NCBI GenBank assembly: GCA_015665275.1
Contig: JADFAL010000007.1
Span: 43,818-107,817, forward strand
Length of the DNA stretch: 64,000 bases
DNA from: Flavobacteriales bacterium
GTDB taxonomy: Bacteria > Bacteroidota > Bacteroidia > Flavobacteriales_D > Crocinitomicaceae
Direction: 5' to 3'
This document shows positions 41,991 to 51,644 of this stretch, piece by piece; the stretch's first letter is position 1, and every line of letters begins with the position of its first letter. The notes beneath the pieces are model-generated. The model ran no database searches, was not told the origin of the DNA, and worked only from the letters and a program-made list of their open reading frames with translations. Position numbers and translations under genes: made by a program.

Positions 41991-42140
41991 GGTATTAAAG
42001 TATGTTTCGCGCACAATATAAATGCTCCGCGCCAGCCAAACCTTCTCGTTTAAGACATGTTAACAATCCTTTGCTTTGATTAACGAATGAGGTTTTTGGG
42101 ACATAAGATTTGAAGACGCTAGTCAAAAGACATGCTTAAT

Positions 42141-42500
42141 CTAGTTTTCAGATTCTTCTCCATTCTCTTGAATTGGTTCAGAAGTTGATGTAGAATTGTC
42201 TTTTAGGAACACTTTATCCTGCCCCCAGACGTAGAATAAGACGGCAACATTGCCCATGAATACTAGTAACCAGGTCCAATTCCATTTACGTTTACTTTCA
42301 ACGTTTTTGTACTGCCAAACTCTTCTTATCAAAAGCCCCGCTATACTGAGTTGAAACAAGGAGTAAGCGATCAGGTACGTATTGTACGTATGCATATCCG
42401 CATGCAGCCAATCAAACGCAACTGGAAAAACGATTGTGAGCATAAAAAAGATTTGCAGTAGTGCAGGCACTGTATAAAGAACCTTTGATCCAATATTCAT
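42141..42500 (-). CDS. Small integral membrane protein, unknown
   Basis: 119 residues with three predicted helices (ALLQIFFMLTIVFPVAF, YLIAYSLFQLSIAGLLI, WTWLLVFMGNVAVLFYVW) and an acidic C-terminal tail. No family recognised. A 120-bp gap to the GNAT gene shows nothing else. Confidence 0.65.
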   Translation of the reverse strand: MNIGSKVLYTVPALLQIFFMLTIVFPVAFDWLHADMHTYNTYLIAYSLFQLSIAGLLIRRVWQYKNVESKRKWNWTWLLVFMGNVAVLFYVWGQDKVFLKDNSTSTSEPIQENGEESEN

Positions 42501-42620
42501 ACTTTAATTTTCATTTTAAAATCAGACCAGAACATTTCGAAACTTCGACTAGCCCAGCACAATGCAAGCTGGCCGACCGTTGTTATTCGTTATTCAATAT
42601 TCCTGATTCATTATTAAAAC

Positions 42621-43058
42621 CTATCTCACTTTCCCCTTATCCAGAATATTGATGAAATGAAATCCCCTTGGAACGTATTTCTGCTCATAGAAAAAGCGAT
42701 GCGCCTCAAAATTATCAGTGTATGAATCCAACGCCAGCATGGTACAGCCGAGTTCTTTCGCCCAAGCCTCCATATGCTCAAACAGTTGCTGACCAATTCC
42801 CCGTCTTCTGTATTTTGAAGAAACTACTACGTTGTCCAGTTCCATATATTTTCCGCACCAGAGTTTGGAGCCAATCCAATATCCAGTTAATCCAGCACAA
42901 GTTTCCCCATCGTAAATGGCCACTTGCCCATAATTGTTCGGGAGCATGACGTCCAACTCATTGCTATATTCCTCAAGTGTGATGGTTGGATACATTTCTT
43001 GAATCAACTCGAAATTTTCGAGCATTTCCTCTTTCGTCTTCAATTCTCTCAGCTCCAT
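42621..43058 (-). CDS. GNAT family N-acetyltransferase
   Basis: 145 residues. Acetyl-CoA loop RRRGIGQQLFEHMEAWA (~82-98) preceded by the beta4 VVVSSKY; C-terminal YEQKYVPRGFHFI. It acetylates an amine of unknown identity. Its ATG shares one base with the stop of the S9 peptidase gene, so it is translationally coupled. Confidence 0.88.
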   Translation of the reverse strand: MELRELKTKEEMLENFELIQEMYPTITLEEYSNELDVMLPNNYGQVAIYDGETCAGLTGYWIGSKLWCGKYMELDNVVVSSKYRRRGIGQQLFEHMEAWAKELGCTMLALDSYTDNFEAHRFFYEQKYVPRGFHFINILDKGKVR

Positions 43059-45424
43059 TATTCTTCGTTCTTAAGTATCAATTCGTCCATAAACAATTCG
43101 TAGATCCGACGGTATTCGTCCGCCCAGGAATAGCTTTTTTTAAAACCATGTGCTTCCACCGGAAATACGGCTAATTCCCAATTGTCTTTCCCTAGTTCGA
43201 TAAAACGTTGTGACAAGCGAACAACATCTTGGAATTGAACGTTATCATCTACCATTCCATGCAACATCACCAATCGATCCTCCAAACTTTCTGCAAAGTA
43301 GATAGGAGAGCTTCTTTCATAAGCCAAGGTGTCGGTAGTTGGATAATTCAAGATGTTACTCGTGTATTCATGGTTGTAATGATACCAGTCCGTTACAGAT
43401 CGCAGGGCAGCTCCTCCCTGAAATTTCCCCGGTTCATTGAGCAATGCCATCAACGTGATAAATCCACCATATGATCCGCCGTAAATGCCCACTTTGTCCG
43501 GGTCGATTCCCATAGAGTCTATCAACCATTGTCTTCCGTCTACTTGATCCGATAAATCTTTCCCTCCCATGTGACGGTAAATAGCCGTGCGATGATCTCT
43601 TCCGTATCCGGCACTCGCCCGATAGTCGATGTCTAAAACCGTAATTCCATTGTCACGTAAAAGGTTGTGGAACATGTATTCACGGAAGTAAGAACTCCAC
43701 CAGTTGTGCGCATTTTGCAGGTATCCAGCGCCATGTACAAAGATTACTGCGGCTCCTGTTTTTACATTACTCTCTGGTTCGTACAGACGAGCGTTGACCA
43801 TTGCGCCATCCGACGCTTTGAATTGCGTTACTTTCGGATCATACCAAGGGTACGCCGTAAACATGTCTGTTGTTGAAGTGGTGATTTGTTGCAATTCCGC
43901 GCTAGTTTTGTTCGGGGCAAGATATAGTTCCCACGGTTTGTTCTTATAGGAATAACGAACAACCAACCACTTTTCATCTGGTGAAACGTTTATATCGTGC
44001 GATCCAGATTTTGTGAGAATGGGTGTTCTCTTTTTTGATTTCACATCGATATGATAAAACCCTTTGTCTCCTGGGTGTGTTTCATTGGAAGTAATGTAGT
44101 AGGTCGATCCATCGGTGCTTAAATCTACATTTTGAACTTCCCAGTTACCAGAAGTAATCGCCGTTTTGTTTCCACTATTAACGTTGTATTGATACAAATG
44201 CGAATAACCGGTTTCTTCCGATTGAAAGTAAAACGTCTGATTGTCGTTCAGCCAGCCGAGGGTTCCAGACGCCATGTTCCAATTGGAAATTCCGGGTCCT
44301 CCAATCCAAGCTTCATCGTGCTGACGTTCCAATTGTTTGATGGATCCTTCTTCCAAATTGATGGAAACAATCCATCGGTCTTTATTGTCATAACTTCGTA
44401 CATCGATCACGTTATTATTTGATCCTGAAGCGTAAATTACGCGGTGCATGACGATATTTCTATCTTTCTCGTAAACAGTTGTGGTATCGCCGTATTCCTT
44501 TAAATATTCAGGTTTCTTTCGAATATCGTCTAACGTAGAGAAATCAACGAAGTACGTGGTATCGTTATCGAAATCATAAATGGCCAATCGGTTGTTGGGG
44601 TCATTGTCATGGACTTTCACGCGTGCATCACTCGTATACGTATGCCCGTCTTTTGAAATGTGATGTTCTACATGGGTTTTTTCGGCATCCACTTTCGTAT
44701 ACAATCGGAAGGTAAGAAAACGTCCGTCTGGTGAAAATTGAACATTGCTCACAGATTCTTGTCCTCTGAAATGCGATGGAATCTTGTGTTCCCACATTTT
44801 CCGTTTCTCTTTGCGCCATTCTTTTGATTCTTCTTGCTCTTGAATAAACTGGAACAATTGACGTTCCTCCTTGGTCCAATTTGATTCTTCTGGTTTGTCA
44901 TCTCCGGGCTCACTTCCGTCTTTGAAGGCAAAAATGGTTTCAATGCATTTGTTTTTTACACAATAGGTCTTGATTTCATCACCCTCTTGAAAATAGACGT
45001 AGTCGCCGCCTTCCCGATATTGTACATTGTAAATCCCTTTTAACGAGCGATAGATCAGTTCTGCTTTTTTATTCTTGAAATCAAAATGAAACAAAGCCCC
45101 ATCTTCGTTGTAGTATGAATACTCGATTGAAGTACCACCCCAGTAGTCGGTATTGTTGTTGTAGAATTCAGGAGTAATGATTTCAGTTGTTTTTGTTTTC
45201 AGATCATACGCATAGGTAGTATTTCCCGGAGCCGATTCTGGGTTCCAATCGAATAAAATATGCTCGCCAGTCAAACTCCAATGTGCACTTTGTGGCAGAT
45301 GTCCAACAAATTCATCCCCCTTCATAATTTCGCGCAGATCAAGAGAAGATGCGTTAGGGTAATTTTGGGCTATAGCATTGATAACTAGTAGGGAAGTTCC
45401 CGTAAGGAATAAGTATTTCAACAT
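43058..45424 (-). CDS. S9 family (DPP IV-like) prolyl peptidase
   Basis: 788 residues from ATG 45424 (MLKYLFLTGTSLLVINAIAQ is the signal peptide). N-terminal beta-propeller (DPP IV-type, with NMASGTLGWLNDNQTFYF and LSTDGSTYYITSN) and C-terminal alpha/beta hydrolase. Nucleophile Ser in GIYGGSYGGF near 650, Asp in MVDDNVQF, His in VEAHGFKKSYSW. It cuts dipeptides or short peptides in the periplasm. It lies downstream of the small regulator and upstream of GNAT. Confidence 0.93.
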   Translation of the reverse strand: MLKYLFLTGTSLLVINAIAQNYPNASSLDLREIMKGDEFVGHLPQSAHWSLTGEHILFDWNPESAPGNTTYAYDLKTKTTEIITPEFYNNNTDYWGGTSIEYSYYNEDGALFHFDFKNKKAELIYRSLKGIYNVQYREGGDYVYFQEGDEIKTYCVKNKCIETIFAFKDGSEPGDDKPEESNWTKEERQLFQFIQEQEESKEWRKEKRKMWEHKIPSHFRGQESVSNVQFSPDGRFLTFRLYTKVDAEKTHVEHHISKDGHTYTSDARVKVHDNDPNNRLAIYDFDNDTTYFVDFSTLDDIRKKPEYLKEYGDTTTVYEKDRNIVMHRVIYASGSNNNVIDVRSYDNKDRWIVSINLEEGSIKQLERQHDEAWIGGPGISNWNMASGTLGWLNDNQTFYFQSEETGYSHLYQYNVNSGNKTAITSGNWEVQNVDLSTDGSTYYITSNETHPGDKGFYHIDVKSKKRTPILTKSGSHDINVSPDEKWLVVRYSYKNKPWELYLAPNKTSAELQQITTSTTDMFTAYPWYDPKVTQFKASDGAMVNARLYEPESNVKTGAAVIFVHGAGYLQNAHNWWSSYFREYMFHNLLRDNGITVLDIDYRASAGYGRDHRTAIYRHMGGKDLSDQVDGRQWLIDSMGIDPDKVGIYGGSYGGFITLMALLNEPGKFQGGAALRSVTDWYHYNHEYTSNILNYPTTDTLAYERSSPIYFAESLEDRLVMLHGMVDDNVQFQDVVRLSQRFIELGKDNWELAVFPVEAHGFKKSYSWADEYRRIYELFMDELILKNEE

Positions 45425-45468
45425 ATCGTGATAAATTCTATGCTGAAAATAGTAAGACCTAGCCAAAT

Positions 45469-45786
45469 TCAGAAACCAACCACAGATTTCATGGGGTCAA
45501 TGTGATGAACGGTTTTCTGATAAGCTCCTTCTTTGAGAAATGCTTTTCCACGGCGACTTAGTTTGATTATAATGGTGTTTTCCCAGTCTTCTCGCTCCAA
45601 TTCCTTATGATTTGTGGAACTGCGCATGAAAATATTAACGTATCCCTCGCGGTTCAGTTTTTTAATGACCGAATTAAGACGTGGGAGAGGAAGATTCAGC
45701 TTTTCTAATAAATTCGCTTTTGATTTGGCACCTCTTTTCGATAGAGTATTCAAATGCCATAGTACATCATTTAAGTCGTCAGTCAT
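45469..45786 (-). CDS. Winged-helix DNA-binding protein (MarR-like)
   Basis: 105 residues. Helix-turn-helix at ~18-50 (SKANLLEKLNLPLPRLNSVI) and a wing (GYVNIFMRS...NTIIIKLSRRGKAFL). Lacks an effector domain. It precedes the S9 peptidase gene on the same strand and may regulate this cluster. Confidence 0.78.
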   Translation of the reverse strand: MTDDLNDVLWHLNTLSKRGAKSKANLLEKLNLPLPRLNSVIKKLNREGYVNIFMRSSTNHKELEREDWENTIIIKLSRRGKAFLKEGAYQKTVHHIDPMKSVVGF

Positions 45787-45805
45787 GAGGAATAGATTTT
45801 AGGGA

Positions 45806-45943
45806 TTAGAGTACGGTAGAAATGAAAACAATGCTCGCTCCGTAAATTAATAGGATTATAAACGTGGCTATTTGACGGGTTCGGAAAGAGGTTTCCTTGC
45901 TTTGGTAAGAATACTTGAACACAGTATTGACAATCTTTTTCAT
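45806..45943 (-). CDS. Small membrane protein, 45 residues
   Basis: ATG at 45943, TAA at 45806-45808. Basic N-terminal half (KKIVNTVFKYSYQSKETSF) and one C-terminal membrane helix (ATFIILLIYGASIVFIST). It lies 19 bases upstream of the winged-helix gene on the same strand, filling an otherwise empty gap. Codon use is that of its neighbours. Function unknown. Confidence 0.6.
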   Translation of the reverse strand: MKKIVNTVFKYSYQSKETSFRTRQIATFIILLIYGASIVFISTVL

Positions 45944-46083
45944 ACGCTGAATTTGATTTCAAGATGCTCGAATTCTGAAAAGAATCGACTGACTGTTTTC
46001 CCATCGATTGAGTTTCATTTCCGAACAGTCAATTCACTTTTGTCAATTGTGATTTTATTCCTCTGAGAATTAATTGCTTTCGG

Positions 46084-46116
46084 TTGTGCGATAGTTTGAG
46101 AAAACGTGTATCTTTG
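46084..46116 (+). promoter_or_regulatory. Promoter of the rpsP operon
   Basis: -33 TTG (46084-46086), 22-base spacer, -7 TATCTTTG (46109-46116). The ~60-base leader contains a small hairpin GGGT-TTCGT-ACCC (46153-46165), which may be regulatory. Confidence 0.65.
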
Positions 46117-46181
46117 CGCTCCCGTCTCGCGTAGGCGGATTATTATTAACACGGGTTTCGTACCCAAAAGAATAAAAACAT

Positions 46182-46880
46182 ATGGCAACTAGAATTAGAT
46201 TGCAAAGACACGGTAAAAAAGGAAAACCATTTTACCACATCGTATCTGCAGACAGCAGAGCAAAGCGTGACGGACGTTTTATCGAAAAACTCGGAACGTA
46301 CAATCCAAACACAAATCCAGCAGTGATCGAATTAGATTTCGAACGTGCATTGCACTGGGTGGCAACAGGAGCTGAAATGTCAGATACTGCACGTGCAATC
46401 CTTTCTTACAAAGGAGTATTGTACAAAAACCACTTAGTTAAAGGGGTTGCAAAAGGAGCCTTGACAGACGCACAAGTAGAAGAGCGTTTTGCAAAGTGGT
46501 TGGAAGAAAAAGAATCGAAAGTATCTGCAAAATCAGACAAGTTGGCGAAAGATGCTGACAAAGAGAAAGCAGATCGATTGAAAGCAGAAGCAGACGTAAG
46601 CGCGGCTCGAGCGAAAGAAATCGAAGCTAAAAATACTCCAGAGGTAGAAGAGGCTCCAGTAGAAGAGGTTCCGGCAGCAGAAGCTGAGGAAACTCCTGCA
46701 GCTGAAGCACCAGGAGAGGAAGCTCCGGCAGCGGAAGAAACTCCTGCAGAAGCACCAGCAGCAGAAGAAGCTCCGGCTGAAGAGCCAGCGGCGGAAGAAG
46801 CACCTGCTGAAGAGCCAAAAGCTGAAGAAACTCCAGCAGAGGAAGCTCCAGCTGAAGAAGAAAAGAAAGAAGCAGAATAA
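46182..46880 (+). CDS. rpsP: 30S ribosomal protein S16 with long acidic C-terminal extension
   Basis: 232 residues. Residues 1-80 are standard S16 ([32 protein letters not shown]-like, GTYNPNTNP). A ~50-residue helical segment ([20 protein letters not shown]) follows, then ~85 residues of Pro/Ala/Glu repeats (units like PAEE-A). S16 helps assemble the 30S subunit. Extended S16 is usual in this phylum, but this tail is long and repeat-built. First gene of rpsP-rimM-trmN6. Confidence 0.96.
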   Translation: MATRIRLQRHGKKGKPFYHIVSADSRAKRDGRFIEKLGTYNPNTNPAVIELDFERALHWVATGAEMSDTARAILSYKGVLYKNHLVKGVAKGALTDAQVEERFAKWLEEKESKVSAKSDKLAKDADKEKADRLKAEADVSAARAKEIEAKNTPEVEEAPVEEVPAAEAEETPAAEAPGEEAPAAEETPAEAPAAEEAPAEEPAAEEAPAEEPKAEETPAEEAPAEEEKKEAE

Positions 46881-46890
46881 TAGAGCTTCT

Positions 46891-47421
46891 ATGAAGAAAG
46901 CAGATTGCTTTTATTTAGGATATGTAGCGAAACTTCACGGATTTAAAGGTGAGGTTTCGCTGTTTTTGGACGTTACCAATCCGGCAGATTACGAAACACT
47001 CGATGCCGTTTTCATCGATATTAACGACCAATTGACTCCTTTCTTTGTCGAATCGCTTAAATTGAAAAACAACGGTTTTGCTGCTGTACGATTTGAAGGG
47101 TTACACGATGAGAACAATGCCAAAAAACTACTTCGGAAACAATTATATCTCCCTGCGCAGGTTTTGCCTCAATTGAAAGGGAATAATTTCTACGATCACG
47201 AAGTAGTGGGATACAAAGTCTTCGAAGCTAATTACGGCGAAGTGGGTGTTTTGGAGCAAGTAGTTGACTTCAAAGTAAATCCATTATTACAAGTGATGAA
47301 TGGGGAAAAGGAAGTATTAATTCCTTTGTTAGATAATACCATTCAGAAAGTAGATCGTGAGAAGAAAGAACTACACGTTGTTGCTCCCGAAGGTTTGGTC
47401 GCCTTATATTTGGAAGACTAA
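46891..47421 (+). CDS. rimM: Ribosome maturation factor RimM
   Basis: 176 residues. RimM barrel (FYLGYVAKLHGFKGEVSLFL) and PRC-like C-terminal domain (FYDHEVVGYKVFEANYGEVG, VLIPLLDNTIQKVD). It assists 16S processing and 30S head assembly and binds S19. Ten bases after rpsP, the classical pairing; its stop overlaps the next ATG by one base. Confidence 0.96.
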   Translation: MKKADCFYLGYVAKLHGFKGEVSLFLDVTNPADYETLDAVFIDINDQLTPFFVESLKLKNNGFAAVRFEGLHDENNAKKLLRKQLYLPAQVLPQLKGNNFYDHEVVGYKVFEANYGEVGVLEQVVDFKVNPLLQVMNGEKEVLIPLLDNTIQKVDREKKELHVVAPEGLVALYLED

Positions 47422-48152
47422 TGTCTGTCTTCCGTTTTAAACAGTTTTACATCAAACAAGAAATCAGTGCCATGAAAGTGGGAACTGATGCCATGTTACT
47501 CGGAAGTTTGGTTCGGGTCATTGAACCTGCAACTATTCTGGATGTTGGAGCGGGAACTGGCGTATTGGCTTTGATGATGGCACAGCGATTTTCGGAGGCA
47601 AAAATTCAAGCCATTGAAGTTGATACAGCATCAGCTCAGGAGGCCCAGTATAACTTTGACCATTCTCCATGGAAGGATCGTTTGAAGACAATCGAAGCGG
47701 ATTTTCTGTCTAGTAACTTTGAGCATTCATTCGATTTGATCATTTCCAATCCGCCATATTACCAATCGCGGTTGGAGAATGATGATCCACGGAAATCTCA
47801 GGCGAGACATGAATCTGCGCTGCCCATGAAAGCCATGTTGGAAAAAGTTGCGAACCTGCTAACAGATGAAGGAAGCTTTTGGGTGATAGTGCCAGCTGAA
47901 GTTTGTGAGTTATGGATTCGAACTGCCGCTGCAAGCTATTTGGAATGCGCAACAATTATTTCAATTTTCGGAAAAGAAGGAGGAGAAATGAAACGCACTA
48001 TTCTCGAATTCAAAGCGCATAGTGTTAAATCCCTTGAAAATAAACCGGAGTCGAGATGTGACTCTTCAATCACAATCCGAAATACCGACGGTAGCTACAC
48101 CGATCAATACATCGATCTAACCAAAGCGTTTCATTACAATTCATTGAAATAA
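47421..48152 (+). CDS. trmN6: tRNA1(Val) (adenine(37)-N6)-methyltransferase
   Basis: 243 residues. SAM-binding ILDVGAGTGVLALMMAQR, the N6-adenine methylase motif ISNPPYY near 108-114, and the start FRFKQFYIKQEISAMKVGTDAMLLG typical of YfiC/TrmN6. It methylates A37 of tRNA1(Val). Coupled to rimM by a one-base overlap. It ends the operon; the next gene is convergent. Confidence 0.92.
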   Translation: MSVFRFKQFYIKQEISAMKVGTDAMLLGSLVRVIEPATILDVGAGTGVLALMMAQRFSEAKIQAIEVDTASAQEAQYNFDHSPWKDRLKTIEADFLSSNFEHSFDLIISNPPYYQSRLENDDPRKSQARHESALPMKAMLEKVANLLTDEGSFWVIVPAEVCELWIRTAAASYLECATIISIFGKEGGEMKRTILEFKAHSVKSLENKPESRCDSSITIRNTDGSYTDQYIDLTKAFHYNSLK

Positions 48153-48176
48153 CTTTCTGAATTCTGAATGAATTGG

Positions 48177-49421
48177 CTACTTCAAAAAAGTGAGGTCCAA
48201 AACTATTTGCTCGTTGTCTCTTTCTACCGTCACCGAAACAGCATCTTCAGGTTGGTAATATCCCAGCGCTTCCATGTAATCATAAATGGATGCAATTTTA
48301 AACTGTCCCAGTTCAAGTAAAATATCTCCTTTCTGAATTCCCGCTGCAGCTGCTGATCTTCCTTCTTTCACACCATCTATTTTCAAGCCAACACCATCGT
48401 AGAGGTAATCTGGAATGACACCAAGAGTAACATTGAACTTTCGTTTTTCATTCGTTGGGTTAGGATCTCTGGTTTTTGTAAAAGGGAGGTCTGGGCTCTT
48501 ATCCAGTTTCGTAACCAATTTAGCAATGAACAGGGAAACATCCTTTAATCCTTCGAAATTGATCAATTCTACGTCGTCTTCTGGCTTATGATATTGTTCA
48601 TGCTGACCCGTAAAGAAATGCAGAACAGGTATGTCTTGCAAGTAGAAGGAGGTGTGATCACTTGGACCAATCCCCGAAGAATCCATGGCGAACTGAAACG
48701 TGGGGCGTTTCACCCGTTCCATTGTTGAAGTGAATTCAGGTGAAGTACCAATGCCATAAATGGCCAATCTTCGCTGATCATCTAGGCGTCCGATCATATC
48801 CATGTTGATCATAAAACTCACATCATCTGAATTAGATAGAGTCGTGTTGGCGAAATAATTTGATCCTAGCAAACCTTTTTCTTCACCCGTGAAGGCGATA
48901 AATGTAATTGAATGACGCGGGTTCTTCTTGCTGAAGTATTCTGCGAGGTATAATAGTCCTGCAACACCACTGGCATTGTCGTCTGCACCATTGTGAATTG
49001 CTTGTTCGGTTGAAAGCGAACCAGAGCCTTCACCGCCCCATCCTAAATGATCATAATGAGCACCAATAATAATGGACCCTTGACCTTCCGGGTTCAGAAT
49101 CCCAATAACGTTTCGGCCCTCAATTGTGAAGGCAGTCGATGTATCGTAAGGGTTTTTACTAATTTTCTTCGTGAATTCTTGAAAGTAGGAGTTCATACTA
49201 TTCGGTTTCCGAAGTCCTATTTCTGCGAATCGATTTGCAATGTATTGAGCAGCGATAACTTCTCCCTTCGTACCAATCTCTCTGCCTTCGAGTGAATCAT
49301 GCGATAGAAATTCAACGTCCTGATATATGGAGTTTTTGCCTTCAGTATCGGTTTGTTGCGCAGTTACCGTGTATGCAAAGTGTAAAACAATGCTTAGTAG
49401 AATGAATGAAATGATCCGCAT
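48177..49421 (-). CDS. M28 family zinc aminopeptidase with PDZ domain
   Basis: 414 residues with signal peptide (ending TVTAQ). M28 ligands: GAHYDHLGWG, NGADDNASGVAGLL, FTGEEKGLLGS, INMDMIGRLDD, and a C-terminal His in FTGQHEQYHKPEDD. The last ~80 residues are a PDZ-like domain (GRSAAAAGIQKGDILLELG). Cuts N-terminal residues or dipeptides outside the cytoplasm. Two bases after the preceding T9SS gene, so probably cotranscribed. Confidence 0.93.
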   Translation of the reverse strand: MRIISFILLSIVLHFAYTVTAQQTDTEGKNSIYQDVEFLSHDSLEGREIGTKGEVIAAQYIANRFAEIGLRKPNSMNSYFQEFTKKISKNPYDTSTAFTIEGRNVIGILNPEGQGSIIIGAHYDHLGWGGEGSGSLSTEQAIHNGADDNASGVAGLLYLAEYFSKKNPRHSITFIAFTGEEKGLLGSNYFANTTLSNSDDVSFMINMDMIGRLDDQRRLAIYGIGTSPEFTSTMERVKRPTFQFAMDSSGIGPSDHTSFYLQDIPVLHFFTGQHEQYHKPEDDVELINFEGLKDVSLFIAKLVTKLDKSPDLPFTKTRDPNPTNEKRKFNVTLGVIPDYLYDGVGLKIDGVKEGRSAAAAGIQKGDILLELGQFKIASIYDYMEALGYYQPEDAVSVTVERDNEQIVLDLTFLK

Positions 49422-49423
49422 TT

Positions 49424-51028
49424 CTAGTGCTTAATAAACGGCTGATTGGAACTATGAACGCCGTTCTGGAGAATTAGAGTATAGGTTCCCTTTGCAAAAT
49501 TCGCGATGTTAATATTGAATTCCTGTTCGCCTTCATTCTTAATCTCTAGTTTTTCTTCAATCAAGACTTTTCCCGAGAGGTCAATGATTTTGTATTCCAT
49601 GTTTTCAGGGCGAATCGCGTTGAAAGCAAGTGTGATTTCATTTGTAGCTGGAACAGGATAAAGATGCGCCTTGAAAATGTTATCCCCCGATAGAATCGTT
49701 TCATCAACCACCGCTATTGATTTATTTAGATACACTTTGAAAATGACATTACTGGCCGAACTTTGCGTCCCGTCATTAATAAAGAAGATGTTTTCTTGCG
49801 AGCTTTCAATTCCACCATAGATATAACCGATCAGTGTTTTCGTTTGAGGTACAGTATTTAAGTCGAGGATTTCCCGCGGTAAAAAATATTGATCTGAAGG
49901 AATGAATTCGGCTCCAGAACCAACCAGTGTTGGCATTTCAATATAATTCAATTTCGCTTCTTGCATATTTCCGTTGGAAAAGCGCGTTACTTTGCTAATC
50001 GTTTTGACGAAAGGAACGTCCGTATCTTCGACTAGATTCCCTTGCGCATCCATGGTAAATTGGCTGATGCCACCAAAGAAAAGTGTATGCATTGTGCTTG
50101 CATTGGCATCCCACACGGGAATTTTAGCGCTGTGATATTGACTCAAGTACTGATTAAAGTTGTTGTTCACCGTATAGGTGGCCTCATCAATGTCAACTGA
50201 GTTTAAATAAGGCAAATCGTTTGGATTAAAAACTCCTGAAAAAGCCGTAAATCCTTCCGTTCCATTTGGGAAGATTTGAGCTGCCATGTTATAATCTCTG
50301 CGGTGCAGGTTGGCAGTGTCTGTGGTAATGTCAAAATTGGTGACACTAAGATTCACGCCGTCATCGATAATTTCAAATTTTCGAATTTCATTGGTGTATT
50401 CCTGAATGAAACCCGGACCATGTGTTGGCCCCATTGGGTTGTACCTACCGTCAAATAGATGTCCTCCAACCAAATAGAAAGTACCATTCAAATACCCCAG
50501 CTGCCCCCCGGTTACCTTTAAATTATTGTTTGTGATCTGACGAAAAAATGGAAGGATATTCCCTCCGTTAATTACGGCGTCTGCGACCTGGTCAATTGAA
50601 ATGGCCGTAAGGTTCGGATAGGTAATGTGATCTAGCGCAGTGGCGCTGTACCCGTAGCCTCCGGTAACGTACATCATCGTATCGACTTGATAGAATTGCT
50701 GGTTGGTGGATTGTAATTGCTCGAACATTTCGGAAGGTAGAACGCTTAGATCTGCTGTCCAGACTTGTTCAGTCACAGGGTCAATTACCGTAATATTTTT
50801 ATTGTTGTCTTGTTCTTGAAAGGCAGCCCAAGGTTGCCGACGGTGCAATCCATCCACACGACCGCCAATGATCACCCATTTGTGGTCTGAAGTTGCTCCC
50901 CAGGAGTAGGAGTGAACGCTCGGGGCATTCGGAATTACGAGTGGTTCCAGTTCTATTGCAAAATCTTCAGGGTTCTGGGCATTGGCTACCGTGCAGCTCA
51001 ATGCCATTAGGATAAGTAAGGTTTTCAT
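49424..51028 (-). CDS. Kelch-like T9SS sorting domain protein
   Basis: 534 residues. Signal peptide ending ANAQ. The body resembles a beta-propeller with kelch-like blades (WVIIGGRVDGLH, MYVTGGYGYSATALDH, FYLVGGHLFDGRYNP, LIGYIYGGIESS). Type A CTD at the end (AHLYPVPATNEITLAF, FAKGTYTLIL). Probably a surface or secreted binding protein. Weak -7 box TACCTTTC at 51048-51055. Upstream partner of the M28 peptidase. Confidence 0.9.
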   Translation of the reverse strand: MKTLLILMALSCTVANAQNPEDFAIELEPLVIPNAPSVHSYSWGATSDHKWVIIGGRVDGLHRRQPWAAFQEQDNNKNITVIDPVTEQVWTADLSVLPSEMFEQLQSTNQQFYQVDTMMYVTGGYGYSATALDHITYPNLTAISIDQVADAVINGGNILPFFRQITNNNLKVTGGQLGYLNGTFYLVGGHLFDGRYNPMGPTHGPGFIQEYTNEIRKFEIIDDGVNLSVTNFDITTDTANLHRRDYNMAAQIFPNGTEGFTAFSGVFNPNDLPYLNSVDIDEATYTVNNNFNQYLSQYHSAKIPVWDANASTMHTLFFGGISQFTMDAQGNLVEDTDVPFVKTISKVTRFSNGNMQEAKLNYIEMPTLVGSGAEFIPSDQYFLPREILDLNTVPQTKTLIGYIYGGIESSQENIFFINDGTQSSASNVIFKVYLNKSIAVVDETILSGDNIFKAHLYPVPATNEITLAFNAIRPENMEYKIIDLSGKVLIEEKLEIKNEGEQEFNINIANFAKGTYTLILQNGVHSSNQPFIKH

Positions 51029-51130
51029 CGTGTTTGTCTCGTTTCGTGAAAGGTAAGTACACCCGGTAAATCAGAATGTTACTAATGTTACAGTTACGAG
51101 AGAAAAACACTTTTTTACTGCATTTTTTGT

Positions 51131-51164
51131 AAAAAAAAATCCGCGAGCTACGACCCGCGGATTT
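51131..51164 (-). terminator. Terminator of the thioredoxin gene
   Basis: AAATCCGCG (51137-51145) pairs with CGCGGATTT (51156-51164), with nine T following on the minus strand. Confidence 0.85.
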
Positions 51165-51184
51165 AAAAATACGATCCTGAAAAT

Positions 51185-51502
51185 TTAGGCTGCGTAGGAA
51201 CTCAGTTTTGAGTCCAGAACGCCTTTCGCTTGAAGCCCGACCATGTGTTCTTTGATTTCTCCATTCTGAAGAATAAACAAAGAGGGGATGCTCCGAACAC
51301 CAAATTCTCTTGCCAATTGTTGTTGTTTATCAATGTTCACTTTAACTATTTCTACTTCACCATTGTATTTGTCTGCCAATTCATCCACAATTGGAAGCAT
51401 CGTTTGACAAGGTCCGCACCAGTCTGCGTAGAAATCAATCAATACGGGTTTGTCTCCTTTCTTTAGTTGCTCCAGCTGTGAAGCGTTTTTTATTTCTTTC
51501 AT
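51185..51502 (-). CDS. trxA: Thioredoxin
   Basis: 105 residues. Active site WCGPC with Cys29 and Cys32 in FYADWCGPCQTM, cis-Pro in VRSIPSLFIL. No signal peptide, so a cytoplasmic disulfide reductase. Monocistronic with a strong terminator. Confidence 0.95.
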   Translation of the reverse strand: MKEIKNASQLEQLKKGDKPVLIDFYADWCGPCQTMLPIVDELADKYNGEVEIVKVNIDKQQQLAREFGVRSIPSLFILQNGEIKEHMVGLQAKGVLDSKLSSYAA

Positions 51503-51644
51503 ATCATTAGATTTTTGATTGAGAATTTAGGTCATCGAGCTGAGACGTACTCAGCTTGCCGAAGTACTGAGATGCCTATTCTCATTGTGTAATTTTATCT
51601 TTTGAAAGTACTTCTCGACTTGCTCGAAGTTCTTTCCATTTATC

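Noticed and set aside
45783-46004. 73-codon minus-strand ORF overlapping the small membrane protein
   Set aside because: No membrane, signal or domain features; the alternative 45-codon frame has a clear helix and fits the operon.
45990-46031. 8-bp inverted repeat TGACTGTT/AACAGTCA before rpsP
   Set aside because: Too short and widely spaced to call, no T-run and no known operator match.
46627-46818. Leu-rich minus-strand ORF inside rpsP
   Set aside because: It is the mirror of the Pro/Ala/Glu repeat tail.
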